Positions 46,001 to 57,381 of a stretch of 64,000 nucleotides of DNA are shown here, in pieces. Numbering within the stretch: the first letter of the stretch is position 1; every line of letters begins with the position of its first letter. The notes beneath the pieces were generated by a model. It made no database searches and had not been told where the DNA came from. It saw only the letters and a list, made by a program, of their open reading frames with translations. The position numbers were made by a program, and so were the translations under genes. The DNA comes from Utricularia gibba (Eukaryota > Streptophyta > Magnoliopsida > Lamiales > Lentibulariaceae), in the NCBI GenBank assembly GCA_002189035.1, contig NEEC01000014.1, positions 1,986,501 through 2,050,500 on the forward strand, written 5' to 3'.

Positions 46001-49000
46001 GTAGCCTGTCCAATGAAGCTGGTGTGAGTTGTGAGGGTCTCTCTTTGGAGTCAACCGCTAGTGCAAGTGAATGTCGAGATTCCTCTGTTACTGGAAATCA
46101 GTCAGCCGGGGAACCTAGGAGCCCTTCTTTGTCCTCTGCTAGTGGAGCACCTTGCAGTAGAGGTATATTATGTTTTCAGTTGCATGATTTGTTGCCATAT
46201 GTTACAGTTTGTTTAAAATGAACTCGTTGCAGCAGATGGAATCAGAGGCGATGAACCAATTACTCCTACAGTTGAATTCGATCAGCAAAAATGCTCATGG
46301 TTTCGACCCACACTTACTGTAGTTCCATTTCCCTCAATTCTTGTTGGGTATGTAGCATATTACATTTACTCAACTGCATGGAAAAACTATTATGCGATTT
46401 CGTTTGAGTTGATATTTGTGAATGTCATGGTAGTGAAGTTTACTCTTTCCTGTTTAACCTGGATAAAGTAGAAGAAGTGCATTAGGTCATAGGCTATTTA
46501 CATTTTTGTACATTGCAGAGCAAATATTATGTGCTGAATAGTGTTTGCTAATTTTCCATACTCACAATGTTGGAACTTATTCCATTAGAATGGCTTGCTC
46601 AGTTTGTGATTTCTCTTCTTGTTCTTGACCATCTTTTGTTGTTGCTGTGGCTGACCTGGAGGTTTCACTAATTTTCCCCTCAAACTATGCATATGGGTGT
46701 TGAGACACAACAGCCAGAAATTACGCTTTTTTTTACTTTTTGTGTTTAGAAATAGAGTGTGCATTTGACTCATTCGCTGGTGTAGGTACAAAGATGATTG
46801 GCTTAAAACAGCATCCAGCTCCCTGCAAATCTGGGAAAAGGCTCCACTTGAACCATATGCCACACAGAAACATGTAAGAATTGTTTCACTTAGAGTACCA
46901 ATTGAAGTGGGGGGTTTCTTCAAACAACAAAGGGCTGGGTCAACTATTCAATCAAATGATTATTCACATGCTTTACGCTCTAGTTTCACAAGATAAGCAC
47001 CAATGGTGAGATCCAAACATGTAAGAATTGTTTCACTAAGGCTCTCCATAATCAACTACCTTAGTAATGGGTTGACTATTCACATCTGTTTTCGGTCTTG
47101 AGAGGTTGCATCTACTTTTTACTTTACCTTTGGTGCGCTGACAAAAATATGGTTTATGCTTTTTTGATAGATGAGCTACTACGTTGTTTGCCCTAATATA
47201 GATCCACTCATAACGGCTGCAGAAGATTTTTTCCTGCAACTTGGAACTGGTTAGTGTTCGTGATTTATACTGTTTCTTTGATTGCTCTGTTGATTTTGGA
47301 GGCATTGAATAGCATAGGTCAAAGGTATTCCTTGCATTTGCTATTATCTTTTAGAATGATGGCAATAATGTTGTACTTACACGGGCTTGTGCTTCATCTC
47401 TCTGTCAGTATATGAAACCTGCAAGTTGGGAACGCATGCACCTCAAAACCCTGGAAATGAGATGGAGGTAGATTCTGGAAAAACATCTTCTCCTGGTTTT
47501 GTCCTCCTGGACTGCCCACAATCAATGAAAATAGATACCAATAATGCGTCTATGCTGGGATTGATCAGTGATTATTTTCTTTGCCTATCAAATGGCTGGG
47601 ATTTGACTAGCTATCTGAAAACTCTTACTAAAGCTCTTAAAACCTTGAAATTTGGTTCATCCATGACCCAAGGCGCCAAGGAAGAAAACGGTGGACCATG
47701 CACTGTAAGTGTGTCAACATGTACACAATGAATTTGATGTTTTTCATTAGGTTTTTCTTGGAAAATTAAAGCGTGTCTTGATTCCACCAATGATGCATTG
47801 TGTGTAAACAGGTAATTTATGTGGTTTGCCCATTCCCAGAGCCTCTCGCAATTCTGCAGACTGTTGTTGAGTCTTCTGTTGCTATTGGGTCAGCCATTCG
47901 CTCCTCAAGCAGAGAAAAGAGATCCATGGCACACAATCAAGTTGCAAAAGCCTTGAGTTACTCAGTAGCTGCGGATGAATCATTTTCTAACGTTGTATCT
48001 CTCACTGGGTTTTGCATCCCGAAGCTGGTTTTGCAGATCGTGACAGTTGATGCTGTATTTAGGGTAACTAGTCCAAGGCTGAATGAGCTTGTGGTTCTGA
48101 AGGAAATTGCTTTCACTGTGTACAATAAAGCGCGGCGAATCATGAGGGGAGCTTCCAGTGAGACAACCCCTTCACTATCTGTCCCTGGAAGGTCCAATGC
48201 AGTTTTGATGCAGATGTCTTCACCTGTATCTGGCATGTGGAAGGATATTGTTGGTTCTCGAACCGGGGGACCATCACATCAAAGAGAAAGTGAACTTGAC
48301 TCAAGCCTCAGACCGGGTGCTTGGGATAACTCTTGGCAAGTGACAAGAAACAGTGGAGTTGGAAGCGATACAAGCAGAAATGGAGATGCCTTTCAAATCG
48401 ATGACTTGCGTTGTTTATTTGAGCCCCTATACATTCTTTCAGAACCAGGTTCCTTGGAACGGGGTCAATCTCCTTTTTCTTGTGATGCAGCCGAGTCCTC
48501 AAAGATATTATCAGATGACTGTACAAGTACTAGCTTTGCACAAACTTCGGCTTCTTCGGGAGCTGGCGATAATGGACCTACTCCTCAGAATGAATCCCCA
48601 GAATCTGATGCAGCTAGCAATAGAAAATCATTCCCAAGCCTGCACTGCTGTTATGGATGGACGGAGGATTGGCGTTGGATGGTATGCATTTGGACAGATG
48701 CAAGGGGTGAGTTACTCGATTGTTATGTTTATCCTTTTGGAGGAGTGAGTAGCAGGCAAGACACAAAGGGCCTGCAGTCCCTTTTCATCCAAATATTGCA
48801 ACAGGGAAGCCACATTCTTCAGGCCTGCTCTCCTGAAGTTAAACCTAGAGAATTCGTGATTACACGGATTGGCAGCTTTTTCGAGCTCGAGTGTCAGGGT
48901 ACTCATATCAGCACTTCACTTGTTACTTTTTGCTGCATTGTTGCCTAAATTTCCTGGGCAAGCTACTTTCCTTTTCTTTTTGCATTAAGGAAACTTGGTT

Positions 49001-50046
49001 GTCTGCAGAATGGCAGAAGGCTTTGTATGCCGCTGGTGGTTCTGATGTGGAAAAATGGTCGCTGCAGCTGCGGCGATCCTTAACAGATGGATTGTTTATG
49101 AGTAGCAACGGAAACCCTTTGCAACCACAGGACATGAATCTGATGCAAGATAGAGTGCTAACTCCCTCACCTAATCCAATGTATGGTCCTCACCTCAAGA
49201 CATCTACATTCATCAAAGCTGGCATTGCACAGGCTTCCTCCAGGAAGCTCGTGGGTGGACCTGCAGTGTTCGACAACTCAAAGGTCATACTGCAATGGAT
49301 TCAAAGTATCAGTTTTGTTTCAGTGTCCATTGATCATTCCTTGCAACTCATTTATCAGTCAGATTTAGCATCTTCAGGTACGCTTCGTTCCCAGAGCTTT
49401 TTATGTCTGTAACCGGTGACACCCTTATTCACGGTATTGCATTGTTGTCACAGGGGCGAGTCAAGTTAATGCAGCTCCATCGAATTATATTGAAGGATAT
49501 TCACCTGTGAAATCCCTTGGTTCCATGGCTGCGTCCTACATCATGATCCCATCACCTACCATGCGGTTCCTGCCTCACACCACCCTTCAGCTACCAACTT
49601 GTCTAACTGCTGATTCGCCTCCTCTCGCCCATCTTCTCCATAGCAAGGGATCTGCAATTCCCTTGTGTACTGGCTTCGTAGTTTCAAAGGCTGTCCCTTC
49701 AGTAAGGAGTGAGAACCGGAGACCCTCAAAAGAGGAGTGGCCCTCTGTTCTCTCCATTAGTTTAGTCGACTACTACGGCAGCAGTAATTTCAGCCCAGAG
49801 AAGTTGGCAAAGGCAGCCAAAAGAGGTGTGAATCCCGAACCAAAAGACATCAAGGCCGAGAGCCACTTAATTCTAGAACCGATAGCTGCTGAGCTCCATG
49901 CCTTATCATGGATGACAGTTAGTCCAGCTTACATGGACAGAAGAACAGCCTTACCCTTCCACTGTGACATGGTCTTAAGACTTCGACGGCTTCTTCATTT
50001 CGCAGATAAGCTACTCTCTCGCCCCCCTGAGAAGGCTCAGCTGTAA
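40023..50046 (+). CDS. MED13: Mediator complex subunit 13
   Basis: Largest subunit of the Mediator CDK8 kinase module, linking it to core Mediator in the nucleus; Arabidopsis MED13 is GCT/MAB2. Twenty-two exons: 40023-40046, 40379-40452, 40729-40868, 40946-41032, 41120-41207, 41282-41365, 41584-41661, 41771-41850, 42033-42111, 42188-42451, 42906-42965, 43037-43292, 43883-44134, 44335-45672, 45889-46162, 46236-46347, 46786-46873, 47171-47249, 47409-47704, 47812-48898, 49009-49377, 49454-50046. Every phase fits and the product is 1933 residues, close to the Arabidopsis length. The N-terminus MWTNIFKI plus SGLHQISWFQFLP is diagnostic. Landmarks include GPWDPSQGLHNP, FWLQNWVGPSL, a Ser/Asn-rich tract, the acidic DIQELLSEFGDFGDFFEDD, and the C-terminal MED13 domain from about residue 1200 to the end. 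Confidence 0.96.
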
Positions 50047-50695
50047 GTTTTAGACATGACTATTGCAATGTCATTCAGGTGATAGCTTTCATTTTGTGCA
50101 TATATAGATATCCCCCGTACTTCACATACACTTGCTAACTGACCCATCTGCCAGCCATGTCGTGCATGCCGCCATCGTTTTCTCCTGTTTCTTTGTTTTG
50201 AGGTGGACAAGGACCACCCAGTCAGACTTCACTATGGTAAATGTGTAGGCGTATGTGGGAGTAGTGATAGCAGAACCTAAAACATCTACATATGGTTTCA
50301 AATATGGACACCCCCATTCTTAGCCAAGGCTTCGCATCTGGTTCCTGGGGCTTTTAGCTGCTTGTTTTCAGGCGTTCGCAGACAAGGCTTCATCCCTGTC
50401 TCGCCCTTCTTAACCCTGCAACCCGTGGGGCTTTTGTCCTGCTTCTTTTCACTCTGCATGGTAACACTTGCATCACCTGGCAAACCAAAAGAAAAAAAGA
50501 GAGAAAACAGGAAGGTCCCCTGAGGTAGGTACATGCTTTCTTACAAACGGTTCACTGGGCTGTAATAATAACCTCCGATAATAAAATTGTCTACGCAGGA
50601 CTGACTCTTCTTAAGACAAGAAGACATGGTGTGAACTGGATGATTTGGAGTCTTTTGTTAGTGTTGGAAAAGCAATGGATGAGAATCTGTGATCC

Positions 50696-50715
50696 GGGGG
50701 GGGGGGGGGGGGGGG
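50696..50715. repeat. Poly-G tract (20 G)
   Basis: Twenty consecutive G on the plus strand. Such a run is rare in plant DNA; it could form a G-quadruplex, and its exact length is likely to be poorly determined by sequencing. Confidence 0.9.
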
Positions 50716-52104
50716 CGAGAACTTGTGGTAACTAACGCACCTATGAAACTCCCAATTTCTTCGATCATTCATTCGGAGTTGTCCGTCCATCCACCGCGGA
50801 CGTACGACAGCCACTTGTTTGACTCCTGTCAGGAACCCAGCAGCGACGGCACCGGTTCAGACATAAAGAAATGTTTTTATTTTTCCGGACTAGAAACAGG
50901 GGAGCACCAATAAATAAACAATCATGAGTCGTTGATGCGAAGTCATGGAAGCTACTCGGAGGCTAGGTCAATATGATTGGTTGTTTTCTATAGACAGTCC
51001 AAATGACGCACGATTATCACCTTTTGATTTAAAAATTTCAACTGCCAAGTCCTTTGATCAAACAGCATTCATGTGTATGAACACGGAAATTGCATTCAAA
51101 TGGATTACAACACATGTACCCAGAACTCCGAGGCTCGTCTCAAGACTTCACGCTCTAAAGAGACGGCTCCATCGCTGCTCTGCTCGTGTCAAAAAAACTG
51201 CACATCCAATTTTCGGATAAATTAGTGTTAACCGAAAACAGGAATTCAGGGGATTAAGTTTAAAGATGGCGTTTCATGCGGGCGAGGGCTGTCCTGTCGG
51301 CCGCGGAAATTTCGCCGACGGAGTTGACCGGGCGACTCCGTTGAATTTTCTTGCCGCCCAGCTCACCTCCAAATCTGGCATGCCCAATTTTGTGTCTATT
51401 TAGGGGTGATGGGTCCCACTCCTATTTTCTATTTTCATTGATAATTATAAATAAATGTGCAGTTAAAAAATTATCAAAAAGAAACCTCATAAACAATTCA
51501 GGCTTTGAAAGTTTCAATCGTGGTTCGTGATTGAACTATTTTTTAATATTTATAAAAAAATATCAAGCAATGATTAAATTCTATTTAAATAATATTGTAG
51601 TAAAAAAGGTTTATGTATTGAACCTTTCAAATACTAATTAATTAGTCACATTCGTTACTAAAACAATGTATTTTAAAACAGTCGGTGTCGGGAGCCCCAT
51701 ACACATCCGAATCATTTACTTATGGGCACAAGAGATGGATCCATTTCTCGATATAGCCGGCCGTTATGGCATAAAGACTTGGGGATGGTGCCATGTCCGA
51801 CGCCCCGAATTCGACTCCACTAAACGACACTTTTGCGGGTAATTTTTTTTTATTAAAAGCGGAGGGAAAACGTGCATATGTTTTGATGCAACACAAATTG
51901 GAGTTTGCTAGGCGTTCTTATTTCCAACATAGATAGTAATTGTGGTTATAGTTAGTTCAACTCATGGAGCCCACCGACTCAAGTCAAAGCCCGCACCAAT
52001 CACAGCTCCCGGGGGGTGCCAGCAAGCAAAGTCGGTATTTGGCTCCATGATTAATTAAATTATTTTAAAAAATAAAATTATCGGTTTCCCTGTGGGCTGA
52101 AAGA

Positions 52105-52115
52105 TATATATATAA
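52105..52115 (+). promoter_or_regulatory. TATA box of polyol transporter copy 1
   Basis: TATATATATAA, about 50 bp upstream of the ATG at 52165. Spacing suits a short 5' leader. Confidence 0.6.
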
Positions 52116-52164
52116 GTACCGTGGTCAGATGGGTGAACTGACTCCACAGGCTCTGGCTTGAAAG

Positions 52165-54226
52165 ATGTCTGAGAACAAGGATGTCTTCTCCGGTCGACCT
52201 GAGCCCGGTTTCGACGCGCCCAAGAAACCTCCCCGGAATAAGTACGCCATGGCTTGTGCTTTCCTAGCTTCGATGACCTCCATTCTGCTGGGATATGGTA
52301 CGGTCACACTCTTCAATTCTGTTTCTGATTAGCAGATTATATGAGCGCTAACTGGAGGAAAATTTTAATGGTGTGCAGATATCGGAGTGATGAGTGGAGC
52401 TATAATCTACATACGAAGGGATATACGCATGACCGCTGTCCAGCAAGAGGTTATAATGGGAATTCTCAATCTTTACTCCCTCATCGGCTCCGCCCTCGCC
52501 GGAAGGACCTCCGATTGGCTGGGGCGGCGCTACACCATCGTTCTCGCCGGGGCTATCTTCTTCGTCGGAGCCCTTCTCATGGGCTTCGCCACGAATTACG
52601 CTTTCCTCATGGCCGGCCGGTTCGTCGCCGGTATCGGTGTCGGGTACGCGCTCATGATCGCTCCCGTGTACACGGCGGAGCTGGCGCCGGCGTCTTCCCG
52701 AGGCTTCCTTACTTCTTTCCCGGAAGTCTTCATCAATTTTGGTGAGCGATTATTTAATTAAAATCTTGAAGCCTCTTCCTGGCTGTTTCTTTGTCCTATC
52801 CTTGAATTAAATTTCTACACTGATCCAGTAGCATGATTGTGGGGACCACCTCTATTTCAATTATTTCCGTCTTAAATGATCTTTAAAACTAAAATTGATT
52901 TATTGTAATTAACGGATACTCTTTTGATTTTATTACAATAATCTGATTTCCACAATTTTTTTGTTCTTACATTTGAACATTTTTTTTTTATTAAAAATTA
53001 GTTTTTAAAATAGATGTGGAAAATACTTCCCCTTGTCTTGGCACTAGCTCAGGAATAGAAAATCGAACTATTATAAGCTTTTATCATGATTAACGGTGGT
53101 TAACGATGTCGCTAATTGTGATGCTTCCTGCGTTTGAATTTTAATTTCAGGTATACTCGTGGGTTATGTATCCAACTACGGCTTTTCGAAGCTGCCGCAG
53201 CGGTTGGGATGGCGATTCATGTTGGGGGTAGGCGCCGTCCCTTCGGTTCTGATCGCGGTGGGTGTTCTCGCGATGCCAGAGTCGCCGCGGTGGCTGGTCA
53301 TGCAGGGGAGACTGGGCGATGCGCGCCGTGTCCTCGATAAGACGTCGGACTCGCCGGAGGAATCCAAGGAACGATTTGAGGACATCAAAGAGGCCGCCGG
53401 GATCCCCAATGATTGCAACGACGAGATCGTGGCCGTGGGCAAACAACACCACGGCGAAGGCGTGTGGCGGGATCTGTTCCTCCGGCCGACGATGCCAGTG
53501 CGCCATATTCTAATGTGCGCCATCGGCATCCATTTTTTCCAGCAGGCGAGCGGAATAGATTCCGTGGTTCTCTACAGCCCAGAGATCTTCGGCAAAGCCG
53601 GGATCACTAGCGACAACGATAAGCTTCTCGCCACGATGGGCGTTGGATTGACGAAAACGCTCTTCATCCTGGTTGCCACCTTCATGCTCGACAAGATCGG
53701 ACGGCGGCCGCTGCTCCTCTCCAGCGTCGCCGGTATGATTCTCTCCTTGGTCGGCCTTGCGCTCGGGCTGACGGTTATCGGTAGATCTGACACCAAGATA
53801 ATCTGGGCCGTTGCTTTGAGCATTACATCGGTGCTAGCATTCGTGGCGTTCTTCTCGATTGGGATGGGGCCCATCACGTGGGTGTACACCTCCGAGATCT
53901 TCCCTCTACGGCTGAGAGCGCAAGGGTGCAGTATGGGCGTCGCAGTGAATCGCGTCACCAGCGGAGTTATTTCAATGACGTTTCTATCCTTATACAACGC
54001 GATAACCATCGGAGGCGCATTCTTCTTGTACGCTGGGATCGCGACGATTGCCTGGGTGTTCTTTTACGCTTTACTCCCTGAGACCCGGGGGCGACCGCTC
54101 GAGGAAGTGGAGACTTTGTTCGGGTCCTTCTTCAAGTGGAGATCAACCCAAAGGGCATTGAAGGAAAAAAAGACCAACCAGAGCAGTGGCGCAGTGGAGT
54201 GGGAGAGCAAGACAGGCCACAACTAG
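52165..54226 (+). CDS. Polyol/monosaccharide transporter, copy 1 (PLT type)
   Basis: Proton-coupled uptake of polyols and monosaccharides across the plasma membrane; major facilitator superfamily, sugar porter family. Three exons (52165-52297, 52379-52741, 53151-54226) in phase give 523 residues. Twelve membrane spans are expected. Signatures: GYDIGVMSGA in span 1, GRTSDWLGRRYT between spans 2 and 3, VAGIGVGYALMIAPVY, PESPRWLVMQGR, QQASGIDSVVLYSPEIF in span 7, DKIGRRPLLL, and PETRGRPLEE after span 12. The short N-terminal tail and gene structure fit the PLT/PMT group (for example PLT5). It is the only intact copy in this array. Substrate preference (mannitol, sorbitol, xylitol or others) cannot be read from sequence. 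Confidence 0.94.
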
Positions 54227-54423
54227 TAGTGTAGCTTCGATAAATTGCAGCTGTAAAAACAGTGCTATCTTAGCAAGGGCGTTTGTGTCTTGGCCACAGC
54301 GACTGCTATTAATAACAGTAAACCCATGGCGGATTGATCAGCTTCCTTCCTCCTCTGCCACCTGTCATCCTCTCCATGTTCTACATATAGCATCTATCCG
54401 ACCCACCTAACACCACACTGACG

Positions 54424-56299
54424 ATGCTGGAGGGCGAGGATACCCTCTCCGGGCAGCCCGCCGCCGGTGCCGGCTCGCCCAGAGAACCCCGCCGGAACAA
54501 CTACGCCATGGCTTGTTCTTTCTTGGCTTCAACGACGACCATTTTACTGGGATATGGTATCGCTATTTTCTTTTACTTTATACTTCTTCTTATTTTCTAA
54601 CTACGAGAGAGAGAGAGATTGCTTCACTATCGAAATTCTAATGGTGTGCAGATATAGGAGTGATGAGTGGAGCTATTTTCTACATACGAAGAGATATACC
54701 CATGACTGATGTCCAGCAAGAGGTTATAATGGGAATTCTAAACCTTTACTCCCTCATCGGCTCCGCCCTCGCCGGAAGGACCTCCGATTGCTCGGACGGC
54801 GCTACACGATCAATATCGCCGGAGTTATATTCCTAGTCGGGGCGCTTCTCATGGGCTTTGCCACGAATTATGCTTTCCTCATGGTCGGCCGCTTCGTTGC
54901 CGGCATCGGTGTGGGTTACGCAGCCATGATCGCTCCCGTGTACACCGTGGAGCTGGCGCCGGCGTCCTCCCGCGGCTTCCTTACGTCTTTCCCGGAGGTC
55001 TTCATCAATTTCGGTGAGCCATGAATAAAGCATTATTAGTATAATCATTTTTCATTCCTTCTTCCTCGCTTTTTGTGTTGTCATGAGACCTAAATTTCTC
55101 TGTGGGTCCCGAAATTACAAAAAAACATTCCGTGTTCATCTTTGCCACAAAAATTGCAGGTGTTTGATGAAGTGAAGTTATTCCTTTTAATAAAAAATTC
55201 GTTCGTACGCTGAATTGCAGGAATACTTCTTGGCTATGTATCAAACTACGGCTTCTCGAAGCTTCCGCAGCGTTTGGGATGGCGATTCATGTTGGGAATA
55301 GCCGCCGTCCCTTCGATTCTAATCGCGGTGGGAGTTCTGGCAATGCCGGAGTCGCCGCGGTGGCTAGTAATGCAGGGAAGACTCGGAGACGCGCGCCGTG
55401 TCCTCGACCGGACATCCGGCTCGCCTGAGGAGTCGAAGGACCGATTAGCCGATATCAAAGAGGCCGCCGGAATCCCTGAGAGTTGCAATGACGAGATTGT
55501 CGCCGTCACCAAAAAACACCACGGTGAAGGCGTTTGGCGGGATCTGTTTTTCCGGCCGACGCTGGCGGTGCGCCACATCCTAATCTGCGCCATCGGCATC
55601 CATTTTTTCCAGCAGGCGAGCGGAATAGATTCCGTGGTTCTCTACAGCCCTGAGATCTTCGGCAAAGCCGGGATCACCAGCGACAACGATAAGCTTCTCG
55701 CGACGGTGGCCGTTGGATTTACGAAAACGATCTTCATCCTTGTGGCTACGTTTATGCTGGACAAGATCGGACGGCGCCCGTTGCTCCTCTCTAGCGTTGC
55801 AGGAATGACGCTGTCACTGGTGGGCCTGGGACTTGGGCTTACAGTTGTCGGTAGATCTGATTCCAAAATAATCTGGGCCGTTGCTTTATGCCTCACGTCC
55901 GTTCTAGTCTACGTGGCGTCTTTCTCGATCGGTATGGGCCCCATCACGTTGGTGTACAGCTCCGAAATCTTTCCTCTAAGGTTGAGAGCGCAAGGCTACA
56001 GTATGTGCGTCGCAGTGAATCGCATAATCAGCGGCATTCTGTCAATGACATTTTTGTCCCTGTACAAGGCGATAACTATCGGTGGGGCCTTCTTCTTGTA
56101 CGCAGGGATTGCGATCATCGCCTGGGTGTTCTTTTACAGTTTACTCCCTGAGACACGGGGAAGATCTCTCGAGGAAATTGAGACGTTGTTCGGTGCCTTT
56201 TTCAAGTGGAGGTCATCCCAAAGGGCATTTCAGGAAAAGGAGAGGAACCAAGGCGTTGAATTCACTCAGATGGAGAAGAACATCACCAGTACAGAGTAG
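54424..56299 (+). CDS. Polyol transporter copy 2, interrupted by a one-base frameshift
   Basis: Second tandem copy, with the same three-exon structure (54424-54556, 54652-55013, 55221-56299). Exons 1 and 3 are open and close to copy 1, including PESPRWLVMQGR, QQASGIDSVVLYSPEIF and PETRGRSLEE. Exon 2 is 362 bp where copies 1 and 3 have 363. At 54787-54792, within the GRTSDWLGRR loop, one G seems to be missing, and translation then reaches a stop about 15 codons later. The sequence after the break is still conserved in the other frame (GRRYTINIAG...). The start codon lies only 198 bp after the stop of copy 1. It may be a recent pseudogene or an intact gene with a sequencing error; I cannot decide. 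Confidence 0.85.
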
Positions 56300-56468
56300 C
56301 AGGGCAGCCATTAGCTACAGGTAGCCCTCCCTCTATGTCTAAGGGCTTTTGTGTCTTTTCTTATCCTATTGCCACAGTGCAAATCGAAATACAACAAACG
56401 TAAATAAATATTTCGGGTTTGGGGCTTTATTGTCCTATCACCGTAGGAATGTTTTTTTACCAAAAACA

Positions 56469-56571
56469 CCCTGAGACCTTTGGCCTGCGAGCGTTTTTGA
56501 CGTTCTCAACTCTAAGGGCATTGAAGGAAGACAAGGAAAACCGACAGAGTTTAGCCCTGGACAGTCACTGA
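56469..56571 (+). pseudogene. Relic 3' fragment of another polyol transporter
   Basis: Downstream of copy 2. The stretch begins with CCCTGAGACC, as in the PETRGR motif. It then lacks about 40 bp of the usual C-terminal coding sequence and resumes with a close match to the copy 1 tail (AAGGGCATTGAAGGAA at 56515-56530; residues LRALKEDKENRQ), ending at a TGA at 56569-56571. Copy 2 already has its own tail upstream, so this looks like the remnant of a further duplicated copy. Confidence 0.65.
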
Positions 56572-57381
56572 CCACACTATTACTGTTACTACTACCAAAT
56601 TGAACCTAAAAGCCTTCTTAAGCAGGCTCCAGGGCTTTTATGTCTTTTATAGTATTTCCTGCCTTTATGGTGCACAAAAAATTGCACTAAAAGTGGAGAT
56701 TGAAATGTTCCTTTTTGAAACCGCAACCGCTGACACTCAAACTACGCCATGCTGCAGTGGGGATGACACTCAAATTACCAATATACCCCTGAATCGTATG
56801 AATGCTGCAGCACTTTGAATTTGAAAACCCACCATCGGCCGTTGTTTCGCGTTGAGTTGCCGCTGTTTCGCGTTTAGTTGACTTTTTAGCTACGTATGAA
56901 AGCCCACCAAATTTCCTTGTGAACAACAAAAAAAAACATTAAAAATATTCCCGTTGTTAATAATGCTGCAGTTGCAATAATTATTCATATGATAGATACT
57001 AAAAAGATCAATGTGCAATAGTGTAACGGACAGCTGGACATTTTTGACTGAACGCCATGGTACTTTCGTGAGGTTTGATTTAATTATAATTATTAAATTC
57101 AGAAGTGAATTTTATTTATAAACTATGTAAAAATTGGAAGAAAAACGTGACATAGAAACGTGATCTATATCGTTATTAAGATGGATTGGTGTGAACTGCA
57201 AGACTTCGTGGAGTTTTTTGTACAAGTGCACTTGGCGTTCTCAATGTGCAAGTAAATAACCTATTTTTTAAAGAAATAGATAGACCTTTTTTGAAAAATA
57301 GAAAAGGCACAAGTGGATGCCTTCTGCTTACTACTAGATATTTATAGGGGGTAGCAGCCATCGGATGCCGGACAAGTAAGC
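56572..57381. promoter_or_regulatory. Upstream region of polyol transporter copy 3
   Basis: About 800 bp, increasingly AT-rich. Its first 100 bp may continue the transporter-derived 3' sequence, since a T-rich stretch with TTTTATGTCTTTTATAG resembles that after copy 2. A TATA-like TATTTATA at 57339-57346 lies 36 bp before the copy 3 ATG. Confidence 0.4.

Larger units (their letters stand above)
50047..52164. other. Intergenic region with a 20-G homopolymer
   Basis: Between MED13 and the first polyol transporter, both plus strand. MED13's 3' region runs to about 50300. A run of 20 G lies at 50696-50715. ORFs at minus 50298-50534 and plus 50945-51220 show no family resemblance. From about 51420 the sequence becomes AT-rich. 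A TATA box TATATATATAA at 52105-52115 sits about 50 bp before the transporter ATG. Confidence 0.5.

Noticed and set aside
50298-50534. Minus-strand ORF of 78 residues with several Cys and Lys, like a small secreted peptide precursor
   Set aside because: No convincing signal peptide cleavage, no family motif, and it lies where MED13's 3' region or spacer is expected.
50945-51220. Plus-strand ORF of 91 residues in the spacer after MED13
   Set aside because: No recognisable motif and no promoter or splice context; likely chance.
51680-51810. GC-rich stretch with loosely complementary ends that looked like a structured RNA or tRNA-like element
   Set aside because: No cloverleaf, no A/B box pair and poor pairing on inspection.
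53147-53529. Long antisense ORFs opposite the transporter exons
   Set aside because: They mirror GC-rich conserved coding sequence and repeat in each tandem copy; they are shadow frames.
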